Below the pieces are notes generated by a model, which worked only from the letters and a program-made list of their open reading frames with translations, had not been told where the DNA came from and ran no database searches. Shown here piece by piece: positions 16,630 to 22,485 of a stretch of DNA of 22,485 bases; positions within the stretch are counted from its first letter, which is position 1; each line of letters begins with the position of its first letter. Source of the DNA: an uncultured Lachnospiraceae bacterium (GTDB lineage: Bacteria; Bacillota; Clostridia; Lachnospirales; Lachnospiraceae); contig CAJLUP010000019.1 in the NCBI GenBank assembly GCA_905209865.1, forward strand, positions 1-22,485. Reading direction: 5' to 3'. A program made the translations under genes and the position numbers.

Positions 16630-16700
16630 GTCCTAACCTCCTGCTGTATATCTGACGCCGGTCTGTTCCGGCACGGTTCTCTTTTTAAGATTTTACCTAC

Positions 16701-16729
16701 ATAGTAACAAAAAGAGGGTGTGATGACAA
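16701..16729 (-). promoter_or_regulatory. lon promoter embedded in the clpX terminator
   Basis: Minus strand: TTGTCA (16729-16724), a 17-base spacer, then TACTAT (16706-16701). The -35 hexamer matches consensus at five of six positions and lies in the loop and descending arm of the clpX terminator hairpin. The terminator T run forms part of the spacer. Confidence 0.6.
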
Positions 16730-16742
16730 CCCCATCACACCC
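16711..16742 (-). terminator. clpX intrinsic terminator
   Basis: GGGTGTGATG (16716-16725) and CATCACACCC (16733-16742) form a perfect 10-base stem with a 7-base loop. On the minus strand this is followed by TCTTTTTG. It separates clpX from lon. Confidence 0.92.
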
Positions 16743-16775
16743 GTTTTACATGGTTACCCGTATATCTGTTCGCTG

Positions 16776-18047
16776 TTATGCGCTCTGCGATGTCAGCAAA
16801 GATCTTCTTTCCTCTCCATCGCGAAAATACATCGGTTCTGCTTTTCCTTCGACTGCATCTCTTGTGATCCTGCACTCTTTGATCGTCTCATCCGACGGAA
16901 CCTGATACATCGTATCCATCATGATTTTTTCCATAATAGCGCGAAGTCCGCGAGCGCCTGTCTTTCTTTTCAACGTTGTCTCCGCCACTGCAACAAGCGC
17001 GTCATGATCAAACTCCAGTTTCACTCCGTCCAGCTCTAAAAGCTTCTGATATTGCTTTACAATCGCACTCTTCGGCTCTGTCAAGATACGGATCAGCGCC
17101 TCTTTATCAAGCAGGTCAAGCGTCACTGTCACCGGAAGTCTTCCGATCAGTTCAGGGATCAATCCGAATTTTACAAGATCCTGCGGAAGTACTTCCTGCA
17201 AAAGCACATCCATATCATATTCATGCTTTTCCGCGATCTCAGCGTTAAATCCGATTGATTTTCGATCAAGACGAGTCTCTATGATCTTGTCGATCCCTTC
17301 AAACGCACCGCCGCATATAAAGAGAATGTTTGTCGTATCGATCTGGATCAGTTCCTGATGCGGATGTTTCCGTCCGCCCTGCGGCGGAACTGACGCGACC
17401 GTACCTTCAATAATCTTCAGTAAAGCCTGCTGTACACCTTCCCCTGAAACATCTCGGGTAATCGACGGATTTTCGGATTTTCTTGTAATCTTGTCAATCT
17501 CGTCAATATAAATAATCCCATGCTCTGCTCTCTCAATATCTCCATCTGCCGCCTGAATAATCTTCAGCAGAATATTCTCTACGTCCTCACCTACATAACC
17601 TGCCTCTGTAAGCGCCGTTGCATCTGCGATCGCAAAAGGCACGTTCAATACTTTTGCAAGTGTCTGCGCCAAAAGTGTTTTTCCGCATCCGGTCGGTCCG
17701 AGCATTAAAATATTACTCTTCTGCAATTCAACTCCAAGATCCTGCTCTGCCATGATTCGTTTATAATGGTTGTAAACTGCCACTGAAAGCACTTTCTTCG
17801 CTTCATCCTGTCCGATCACATAGTCGTCAAGAAACGCTTTCATCTCTTCCGGTGTCAAAAGATTGATATCATCAAACAGCTCTCTTTCGTTATAATCCAA
17901 TTCCTCTTCAATGATCTCAGAACAGATCCCGATACACTCGTCACAAATGTATGTGCCGTTCGGACCTGCGATCAGTTTTCTCACCTGCGCCTGCGTCTTA
18001 TTACAAAAAGAACATCTGACGATATCGTCTGTCGGTTTTCCTGCCAT
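16776..18047 (-). CDS. clpX: ClpX ATPase subunit of ClpXP protease
   Basis: AAA+ unfoldase that recognises tagged substrates and feeds them to ClpP. It has 423 residues. The N-terminal zinc-binding domain uses Cys12, Cys15, Cys35 and Cys38 (CSFC and CDEC). Walker A is GPTGCGKT (117-124), and Walker B is IIYIDEID (178-185). The pore and sensor regions include YVGEDVENIL, SRDVSGEGVQQALLKIIEGT split here as VSGEGVQQALLKIIEG, and GARGLRAIME near the C-terminus. ATG at 18047 has GAGGTGAG upstream. It lies 22 bases after clpP in the same direction, so clpP and clpX are one transcript, ended by the hairpin at 16711-16742. Confidence 0.98.
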   Translation of the reverse strand: MAGKPTDDIVRCSFCNKTQAQVRKLIAGPNGTYICDECIGICSEIIEEELDYNERELFDDINLLTPEEMKAFLDDYVIGQDEAKKVLSVAVYNHYKRIMAEQDLGVELQKSNILMLGPTGCGKTLLAQTLAKVLNVPFAIADATALTEAGYVGEDVENILLKIIQAADGDIERAEHGIIYIDEIDKITRKSENPSITRDVSGEGVQQALLKIIEGTVASVPPQGGRKHPHQELIQIDTTNILFICGGAFEGIDKIIETRLDRKSIGFNAEIAEKHEYDMDVLLQEVLPQDLVKFGLIPELIGRLPVTVTLDLLDKEALIRILTEPKSAIVKQYQKLLELDGVKLEFDHDALVAVAETTLKRKTGARGLRAIMEKIMMDTMYQVPSDETIKECRITRDAVEGKAEPMYFRDGEERRSLLTSQSA

Positions 18048-18069
18048 ATTCTCTCACCTCAAAGCCAAA

Positions 18070-18651
18070 TTAATGTTTTATGATCACCTCGTCGATCAAG
18101 CCGTATGCCTTTGCTTCCTCAGCAGACATAAAATTATCACGCTCTGTATCCGCTTTGATCGTTTCAAGTGATTGTCCCGTATTCGCAGCCAATATTTCAT
18201 TTAATTTCTGTTTTGTGCGCAAAATATGTTCCGCTGCAATCTGGATCTCCGTCGCCTGTCCCTGCGCTCCGCCTGACGGCTGATGGATCATGATCTCCGC
18301 ATTCGGAAGGGCAAAACGTTTTCCTTTCTTTCCGCCGGAAAGAAGGAACGCTCCCATACTTGCAGCCATACCGATACATACGGTGGAAACATCGCATTTG
18401 ATGTACTGCATCGTATCATAGATCGCCATTCCTGCCGTAACAGACCCTCCCGGACTGTTAATATACAGTTGAATATCCTTATCCGGATCATCTGCCTCAA
18501 GGAAAAGAAGCTGCGCCACGATCACACTTGCTGACACATCGTTTACTTCCTCTCCGAGAAATATAATTCTTTCCTTCAAAAGTCTTGAGTAAATGTCATA
18601 CGAGCGCTCTCCCCGGCTCGTCTGTTCAATGACATAAGGTACTAAACTCAT
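18070..18651 (-). CDS. clpP: ClpP protease subunit
   Basis: Tetradecameric serine protease core partnered by ClpX, whose gene is next. It has 193 residues. The catalytic triad is Ser98 (GMAASMGA), His123 (MIHQPSGG) and Asp172. The N-terminal MSLVPYVIEQTSRGERSYDIYSRL is standard, here with little or no propeptide. ATG at 18651 has AAAGGAG upstream. It is preceded by a 145-base gap with the tig terminator and a repeat-rich leader, so it may have its own promoter. Confidence 0.98.
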   Translation of the reverse strand: MSLVPYVIEQTSRGERSYDIYSRLLKERIIFLGEEVNDVSASVIVAQLLFLEADDPDKDIQLYINSPGGSVTAGMAIYDTMQYIKCDVSTVCIGMAASMGAFLLSGGKKGKRFALPNAEIMIHQPSGGAQGQATEIQIAAEHILRTKQKLNEILAANTGQSLETIKADTERDNFMSAEEAKAYGLIDEVIIKH

Positions 18652-18682
18652 GATCTATACTCCTTTCAATCTGTCAATTTTT

Positions 18683-18748
18683 CGACATTTACGAATCCCT
18701 TTACATAAATGTCGGTTAAAGCAACCGTTCTGTCGGTTGAACTGTTAC
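18683..18748. repeat. Repeat-rich clpP leader (inverted and direct repeats)
   Basis: CGACATTTA (18683-18691) and TAAATGTCG (18706-18714) are a perfect 9-base inverted repeat with a 14-base centre. CAACCG (18722-18727) and CGGTTG (18734-18739) form a second one. TGTCGGTTAAA (18710-18720) recurs as TGTCGGTTGAA at 18731-18741, a 21-base shift of about two helical turns. GAACTGTTAC (18739-18748) is the same motif that bounds the elements near proB. None matches the CtsR heptad. Confidence 0.6.
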
Positions 18749-18757
18749 ATATTTTTT

Positions 18758-18783
18758 GAAAAAGGTGCGCCATACAGCACACC
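18758..18783 (-). terminator. tig intrinsic terminator
   Basis: Minus strand GGTGTGC (18783-18777), loop TGTATG, GCGCACC (18770-18764), a 7-base stem with one G-U pair, followed by TTTTTC. It ends the trigger factor transcript before clpP. Confidence 0.85.
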
Positions 18784-18796
18784 TTCTTTGCATTCC

Positions 18797-20086
18797 TTAA
18801 CCTTCTACTGCAGCATCTGCGATCAGGGTAACTGCTTCTTGGATCGCGATGTCTTCTTTCATCTGTTTCTTTTCATTTTCGCCCATGTACTCTTTGAGCT
18901 TCTCAACTTCCATCTTGTAAGAATCTGCCATCTTCTGAAGTTCTTCATCAAGACGCTCCTCAGATACTTCAATGTTCTCAGCCGCAACGATCGCCTCAAG
19001 AGTCAGTCTTGTACGAATTCGTTTCTCTGCTTCCGGTTTGAACTCTTCCATCATCTTCTCTTCTGAAAGACCTGTAAACTGGAAGTACTGCTCCATCGTC
19101 ATTCCCTGCTGCATGATACGGCGCGCAAAATCATCTACCATCTGTCTTGACTGGAAACTGATCATTGCTTCCGGAATATCAATCTCTGCATTGGCAACCG
19201 CCTGCTCTACAGACTGATCTTCTCTCTTCTGTTTTCCTTCATTTTCTTTACGCTCTTTGATCTTCGCTTTTACTTCTGCTTTATATGCATCAACTGTTTC
19301 GCTCTTCTCAGATACGTCGGATACAAACTCGTCGTCAAGCTCCGGAAGTTCTTTTGCTTTGATGGAATGTACTGTGCATTTAAATACAGCTGCTTTTCCT
19401 GCAAGTTCTTTCGCCTGATATTCTTCAGGGAATGTCACGTTGATCTCTTTCTCTTCGCCAATATTCGCTCCGATCAACTGATCCTCAAATCCCGGAATAA
19501 ACGCGCCGGATCCGATTGTCAGCGGATAATCGGAAGCTTTGCCGCCTTCGAATGCAACTCCGTCAACAAATCCTTCAAAATCAAGTGTGATCTGATCTTT
19601 GTCCTGAACAGCTCTGTCAGTTACATCAATCGTTCTTGCATTGCGCTCACGCTCTTTGTCGATCTCTTCTTCTACTTCTTTCTGTGTTACTCTTGTGGAA
19701 ACCTTGTCAACTTTCAGACCTTTATATTCACCGAGTTTTACTTCCGGTTTCACAGCTACCTCTGCCGTAAAGATAAATTCTTTACCTTTCTCAAGCTGTG
19801 TGATCTCGATCTTCGGCTGTGACACAAGTTCAAGCTCACACTCGTCATATGCTTTTGCATATGCTTCTGAGATCATGCGGTTTGCCGCCTCATCATAGAA
19901 CACTTCCGGTCCGTACATCTTTTCGATCATCTGGCGCGGAACTCTTCCTTTACGGAATCCCGGAAGGCTGATCTTGCCGCGTTCTTTCAGATAAGCTGCC
20001 TGAAGCGCTTTCTCTACTTCCTCTGCCGGTACTTCGATCGTTAATTTTGCCATATTATGTTCTAATCTTTCTACCTGTAAACTCAT
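18797..20086 (-). CDS. tig: Trigger factor (ribosome-associated chaperone, peptidyl-prolyl isomerase)
   Basis: First chaperone met by nascent chains at the ribosome exit. It has 429 residues. The N-terminal ribosome-binding domain has the docking loop GFRKGRVP at 43-50, exactly as in E. coli. The FKBP-type isomerase domain spans about 161-248 with LDFEGFVDGVAFEGG and IGSGAFIPGFEDQLIG. The C-terminal helical arms follow. I chose ATG at 20086, preceded by AAGGAGGAAAAAA; an in-frame ATG at 20116 lies upstream of that ribosome site and is rejected. It has its own promoter and terminator. tig-clpP-clpX is the usual order. Confidence 0.97.
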   Translation of the reverse strand: MSLQVERLEHNMAKLTIEVPAEEVEKALQAAYLKERGKISLPGFRKGRVPRQMIEKMYGPEVFYDEAANRMISEAYAKAYDECELELVSQPKIEITQLEKGKEFIFTAEVAVKPEVKLGEYKGLKVDKVSTRVTQKEVEEEIDKERERNARTIDVTDRAVQDKDQITLDFEGFVDGVAFEGGKASDYPLTIGSGAFIPGFEDQLIGANIGEEKEINVTFPEEYQAKELAGKAAVFKCTVHSIKAKELPELDDEFVSDVSEKSETVDAYKAEVKAKIKERKENEGKQKREDQSVEQAVANAEIDIPEAMISFQSRQMVDDFARRIMQQGMTMEQYFQFTGLSEEKMMEEFKPEAEKRIRTRLTLEAIVAAENIEVSEERLDEELQKMADSYKMEVEKLKEYMGENEKKQMKEDIAIQEAVTLIADAAVEG

Positions 20087-20172
20087 TTTTTTCCTCCTTG
20101 AATGTGCTAACTTCAAAACTGCCTTTTTGCCATATCACTTTCTAAAAAAAATACACTCGCAGTCATTGTTAT

Positions 20173-20201
20173 AGTATAGCATACACATCCGCATATTTCC
20201 A
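20173..20201 (-). promoter_or_regulatory. tig promoter
   Basis: Minus strand: TGGAAA (20201-20196), a 17-base spacer, then extended -10 TGC-TATACT (hexamer 20178-20173). The -10 is near consensus and the -35 moderate. The start point is near 20166, giving a leader of about 80 bases. Confidence 0.65.
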
Positions 20202-20282
20202 GTATTTTTTCGTCCAAGTTCAGACAAGGGTTGTCAATTATGAAAAGCATTCATTTCGTCATGAATTTATTGCAGTCAAACT

Positions 20283-20615
20283 TCACAGATCCTCTTTTCG
20301 CAATCTCTCGCGCGGAGCTTCGATTTCATCAGCAATCGTATGTTCTGTCAATTCAGATAAAAGTTTTATTTTGGCATTGATAATAGGTCTCATGCAGTTT
20401 GGAACATGCTCCTGATGCGCCCTGTGAATAGCCACACACTCTTTACAATTTCCATGATAACGGCAGGCTTTTTTACAGGAACAATGGTCTTTCTCTTGAT
20501 ATTCCTCTCTAAAAGCAGATACAAATTCTTCTTGCAGTCTCAACCCTTCCCGTCTATTTCCCTTATGAAATTGCTCCATTGCCTCTAATTCCTTCTGATT
20601 ACCTTCAATAAGCAT
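20283..20615 (-). CDS. Cysteine/histidine-rich small protein, unknown function
   Basis: I do not recognise a named family with certainty. The 110-residue protein has a charged helical N-terminal half (residues 1-42), then a compact block with Cys45, Cys47, Cys51, His54, Cys57, Cys60, His64, His67, His70 and Cys74. The pattern CxCxxxCxxHGxCxxC followed by HRxH resembles short clostridial metal-binding domains. A charged helical tail follows. It may bind zinc, iron or an iron-sulfur cluster, or act as a thiol switch; this is inference. ATG at 20615 has GAGAGGGGA upstream. It lies 24 bases after the DJ-1/PfpI gene and so shares its promoter with the PerR-like box, which suggests a peroxide-stress role. 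Confidence 0.8.
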   Translation of the reverse strand: MLIEGNQKELEAMEQFHKGNRREGLRLQEEFVSAFREEYQEKDHCSCKKACRYHGNCKECVAIHRAHQEHVPNCMRPIINAKIKLLSELTEHTIADEIEAPRERLRKEDL

Positions 20616-20639
20616 GTTTACATCCCCTCTCTGAATTGC

Positions 20640-21185
20640 CTATGCATACACAATAGATTCTGCGATCTCGTTTGCTTTTTCTGTTCCACAGAGCAGTTCT
20701 GTCAATTTCAAAGCAAATGGAATTGCCGCCCCCATTCCTCTTCCGGTCGTAACATGTCCGTCTGTAACCGCTGCCTCACGCACAATCTGCGCACAGTCAA
20801 GCCCTTCTTCAAAAGACGGATAAGCACATGCTTTTCTTCCTTTCAAAATACCAAGTTCGCTCAAAATACTCGGAGCTGCACAAATTGCCGCAAGATATTT
20901 TTTCTCCTCATCAAATTCAACGATCAGTTTGCGAAGTCCTTCATGTGATTTCAGATTCAATGTTCCCGGCATTCCGCCCGGAAGTACAAGCATATCCCCA
21001 TCCGAAAAATCTGTCTCCTCAAACAACCGGTCCGCTTCCACTATGATTTTGTGCGCCCCGTTAATCTGCTTCTGTCCGCTAATTGAGATCGTCTCCACAT
21101 CAATCCCCGCCCGGCGCATAACGTCAACAACTGTCAACCCTTCAATCTCTTCAAATCCATCTGCCAAAAAAATATATCCTTTCAA
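20640..21185 (-). CDS. DJ-1/PfpI family protein
   Basis: A 181-residue cytoplasmic protein of the DJ-1/ThiJ/PfpI superfamily. Conserved residues are Glu15 (FEEIEG), the GG pair in LVLPGGMPG (67-74) and the reactive Cys102 in AAICAAPSIL, corresponding to human DJ-1 Glu18 and Cys106. Members act as deglycases/glyoxalases, chaperones or oxidative-stress sensors; the exact activity is unknown here. The start is TTG at 21185, because GGAGGT lies at the right distance and the protein then begins KGYIFLADGFEE like its relatives. A longer frame reaching ATG at 21413 would run through the promoter and add an unrelated tail. The cysteine-rich gene follows. Confidence 0.92.
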   Translation of the reverse strand: MKGYIFLADGFEEIEGLTVVDVMRRAGIDVETISISGQKQINGAHKIIVEADRLFEETDFSDGDMLVLPGGMPGTLNLKSHEGLRKLIVEFDEEKKYLAAICAAPSILSELGILKGRKACAYPSFEEGLDCAQIVREAAVTDGHVTTGRGMGAAIPFALKLTELLCGTEKANEIAESIVYA

Positions 21186-21234
21186 ATTACTACCTCCACA
21201 TTTTCCTTTTTCTTTATTTCCCGCATTCACTCTG

Positions 21235-21249
21235 CTATAATTATTATAG
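21235..21249. promoter_or_regulatory. Near-perfect PerR box over the DJ-1 operon promoter
   Basis: CTATAATTATTATAG matches the Bacillus PerR box TTATAATNATTATAA at 12 of 14 defined positions; only the two outermost bases differ. With flanking bases it is a perfect 8-1-8 palindrome, 21234-21250. It contains the -10 hexamer, the expected position for repression by the peroxide sensor PerR. Confidence 0.65.
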
Positions 21250-21272
21250 CTTAAAAATACTGCCAAGTTCAA
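21243..21272 (-). promoter_or_regulatory. Promoter of DJ-1/Cys-rich operon
   Basis: Minus strand: TTGAAC (21272-21267), an 18-base spacer, then consensus TATAAT (21248-21243). The start point is near 21236, giving a leader of about 50 bases to the TTG start. Confidence 0.65.
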
Positions 21273-21301
21273 CTTAAAGCATTGCACCGACATCATTTTA
21301 T

Positions 21302-21377
21302 GTAACAGTTCCCCATACAGTGTGCGGAAAGTACAAAACATATGTGGTTTTACGAACGGCGCAGACTGAACTGTTAT
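21302..21377. repeat. Small element A with inverted ends (MITE/REP-like)
   Basis: Begins GTAACAGTTC (21302-21311) and ends GAACTGTTAT (21368-21377), 9 of 10 bases complementary. An inner pair CAGTGTGCG (21318-21326)/CGCAGACTG (21360-21368) matches at 8 of 9, so the 76-base unit can fold into one long hairpin. It is non-coding and lies between divergent DJ-1 and CYTH genes. Its left end plus CCATACAG is shared, inverted, with element B. Confidence 0.6.
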
Positions 21378-21438
21378 CGTTTTCTTGGCAGGATTATAAA
21401 ATTTATGCCGCAAAAACGCGGCGGAATGGAGAATATTT

Positions 21439-21891
21439 ATGGAAATCGAACGAAAATTTCTTGTAAATCTTTCTGATCTTCCGTTTGATCCGAAAGCTTA
21501 TCCGTCCAGGAAGATCGAGCAGGCTTATCTATGTACCGCCCCGGTTGTCCGTATCCGAAGAGACAATGACGATTTTTTCCTTACTTATAAATCAAAAGGA
21601 CTGATGGTCAGAGAAGAATACAATCTTCCGCTGACAGAAAAAAGTTACGATCACCTCCTGCAAAAAGCCGATGGACGAGTCATTACGAAAACCCGTTATG
21701 TCATACCTATTGAAAATAACCTTTCTGTCGAACTGGATATTTTTGAAGGAGACCTTTCCCCGCTTGTTCTCGCCGAGATCGAATTTCCAGATGAAGCACT
21801 TGCCAAAACTTATCAAGCTCCTGCATGGCTCGGAGAAGAAGTAACGAACTCCGCCAAATATCATAACAGTACGCTCAGTCAAAAAGACTGA
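21439..21891 (+). CDS. CYTH-domain (triphosphate tunnel metalloenzyme) protein
   Basis: A 150-residue CYTH protein, start MEIERKFLV with the signature ExExK at Glu2, Glu4 and Lys6. Basic residues lining the tunnel include Arg38, Arg40 (VRIRR), Lys51, Lys84 and Arg86 (TKTRY). The acidic metal ligands include Glu98 and Asp100 (VELDIF), and Glu113 and Glu115 (LAEIEF), with the late Lys140 (SAKYHN). This set fits inorganic triphosphatases; some relatives are class IV adenylate cyclases, which is less likely for this short form. ATG at 21439 follows GGAG at 21428-21431. A GCCGC/GCGGC hairpin (21407-21422) lies just before the ribosome site. Monocistronic; proB starts 331 bases later. Confidence 0.92.
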   Translation: MEIERKFLVNLSDLPFDPKAYPSRKIEQAYLCTAPVVRIRRDNDDFFLTYKSKGLMVREEYNLPLTEKSYDHLLQKADGRVITKTRYVIPIENNLSVELDIFEGDLSPLVLAEIEFPDEALAKTYQAPAWLGEEVTNSAKYHNSTLSQKD

Positions 21892-21959
21892 GCCTGACAT
21901 TTTCAGCTTTTCGCTTCGATGGCGCTAAACATTTGCAAAAAACCACATTTATATTGTTA

Positions 21960-22062
21960 GTAACAATTCCGTCCGCGCCATTCATAAACCGCGCTGCATG
22001 CTTATCGTGGCTAGCGCCGCTTTTTTACTCATAAACGGACATCTGTATGGCCGAACTGTTAC
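21960..22062. repeat. Small element B with inverted ends, containing a terminator
   Basis: Begins GTAACAATTC (21960-21969) and ends GAACTGTTAC (22053-22062), 9 of 10 complementary. The right end CTGTATGGCCGAACTGTTAC (22043-22062) matches the inverted left end of element A (CTGTATGGGGAACTGTTAC on the minus strand). The 103-base unit is GC-richer than its flanks and holds inner GTCCG/CGGAC arms and a compact terminator. The left end also forms the palindrome ATTGTTA-G-TAACAAT (21953-21967). Confidence 0.6.
22007..22026 (+). terminator. Intrinsic terminator downstream of CYTH gene
   Basis: GTGGC (22007-22011), loop TAGC, GCCGC (22016-22020), a 5-base stem with one G-U pair, followed by six T. 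TAGCGCC (22012-22018) can instead pair with GGCGCTA at 21921-21927, which in turn can pair with GCGCCAT at 21975-21981, so alternative folds exist. Confidence 0.65.
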
Positions 22063-22093
22063 TCTTTGTTATATTATTTTTTTATTTTCTTCA

Positions 22094-22122
22094 TAGACAT
22101 GCGTTCTCTGTCGTGATACTAT
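22094..22122 (+). promoter_or_regulatory. Candidate proB promoter
   Basis: TAGACA (22094-22099), 17 bases, extended -10 TGA-TACTAT (TG at 22114, hexamer 22117-22122). The start point is near 22129, giving a leader of about 94 bases. Confidence 0.5.
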
Positions 22123-22173
22123 ATTACAGTAAATCGTGTCTGCATCTGTTCTTTTGGATGCTCATATACGATC

Positions 22174-22189
22174 GCCGTATTTATACGGC
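22174..22189 (+). promoter_or_regulatory. Perfect hairpin/palindrome in proB leader
   Basis: GCCGTAT-TT-ATACGGC has 7-base perfect arms with a 2-base centre. It lies in the predicted leader, 16 bases before the CGGAGGA ribosome site. It could be an operator or an mRNA-stabilising hairpin. Confidence 0.4.
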
Positions 22190-22222
22190 AGTTTACAGTT
22201 TAATCCGGAGGAATAAAATATC

Positions 22223-22485
22223 ATGGGACTTTGCAACAACAGAATTGTAGTAAAAGTGGGAACATCCACACTGACAAACGACGCGGGAAAAAGTGATCTG
22301 CGCGCCATTGACCGCCTTGTCTGCACACTTGCCGACATTCAGAATATGGGATATGAAGTTATTCTCGTATCATCGGGAGCGATCGCAGTCGGCCGTAATA
22401 AGCTGAACATGCACGAAAAACCGGACAGTATGCGTATGAAACAGGCTGCCGCGGCAGTCGGACAATGCAGTCTGATGTATCTATA
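22223..22485 (+). CDS. proB: Glutamate 5-kinase (3' end outside window)
   Basis: First enzyme of proline synthesis, phosphorylating glutamate with ATP. The 87 visible residues show the amino-acid-kinase fold: VVKVGTSTLT with Lys11, VILVSSGAIAVGRNKL (about 46-61) and KQAAAAVGQCSLMYL (73-87), all diagnostic of ProB. ATG at 22223 follows CGGAGGA at 22206-22212. The C-terminus, any PUA domain and the expected proA partner lie beyond the window. Translated directly from the sequence. Confidence 0.95.
   Translation, partial: MGLCNNRIVVKVGTSTLTNDAGKSDLRAIDRLVCTLADIQNMGYEVILVSSGAIAVGRNKLNMHEKPDSMRMKQAAAAVGQCSLMYL

Larger units (their letters stand above)
21892..22222. other. Intergenic region between CYTH gene and proB
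   Basis: This 331-base gap contains no credible gene. It holds element B, its terminator, a candidate proB promoter near 22094-22122, and a perfect leader palindrome at 22174-22189. I looked for the T-box sequence and specifier features often found ahead of proline genes and did not find them. Confidence 0.7.

Noticed and set aside
20222..20282. Terminator after the Cys-rich gene
   Set aside because: GACAA/TTGTC and ATTCAT/ATGAAT pairs are short and not followed by a T run on the minus strand.
21186..21413. Longer N-terminus for the DJ-1 protein from ATG 21413
   Set aside because: It would cross the consensus promoter and PerR-like box and element A, while TTG at 21185 has GGAGGT and gives the normal family start.
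21892..22222. T-box riboswitch ahead of proB
   Set aside because: No AGGGTGGNACCGCG-type T-box sequence or stem I features could be found; AACCGCG at 21987-21993 is too short on its own.
22047..22250. 67-codon open frame overlapping the proB start
   Set aside because: No ribosome site, it starts inside element B, and it runs out of frame through the proB start.

Overview
The window looks like chromosomal DNA of a spore-forming, mostly anaerobic Clostridia member, most likely a gut Lachnospiraceae. The evidence is the gene order tig-clpP-clpX-lon-ysxC, two coat-F-type spore proteins, a clostridial rubredoxin, a mannose-family PTS, strong AGGAGG-type ribosome binding sites and moderate GC with very AT-rich promoter regions. 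The species assignment is inference. I see no rRNA, tRNA, CRISPR array, phage or transposase gene.

Layout: 1-1114 (minus) is the IIB and truncated IIC end of a mannose/N-acetylgalactosamine-type PTS operon. 1115-1645 is a T-rich divergent promoter region with ArgR-like boxes in front of argG (1646-2866, plus). Convergent to argG lie a membrane-anchored C39-like cysteine peptidase and an M19 dipeptidase (minus). 5012-6256 (plus) holds a class-I amidotransferase/C26 peptidase followed by two small coat-F-like proteins. 6356-8606 (minus) holds an FAD-dependent dehydrogenase and a Cof-type HAD phosphatase broken by a frameshift. A rubredoxin gene with its own promoter and terminator is at 8837-8998.

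From 20086 down to 9103 (minus) runs a long protein-quality-control and housekeeping block: tig, clpP, clpX, lon, ysxC (engB), an AI-2E-family membrane protein, nrdA and nrdB. Intrinsic terminators follow tig and clpX. The lon promoter is built into the clpX terminator hairpin. ysxC, the AI-2E gene and nrdA overlap or nearly touch, so the class I ribonucleotide reductase seems to be co-transcribed with lon/ysxC.

The right end (20283-21185, minus) is a two-gene operon of a DJ-1/PfpI protein and a cysteine/histidine-rich small protein, whose -10 element sits inside a near-perfect PerR box. A CYTH/triphosphate-tunnel protein (plus) and the 5' part of proB (plus, truncated by the window) follow.

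The most unusual features are: (1) small non-coding elements bounded by GTAACAGTTC/GAACTGTTAC inverted repeats at 21302-21377 and 21960-22062, with a related end next to clpP; (2) the putative PerR-controlled DJ-1 plus Cys-rich operon; (3) the lon promoter nested in the clpX terminator; (4) a TG-repeat frameshift in the HAD gene. None of these amounts to a proven new system. All are read from sequence by eye.
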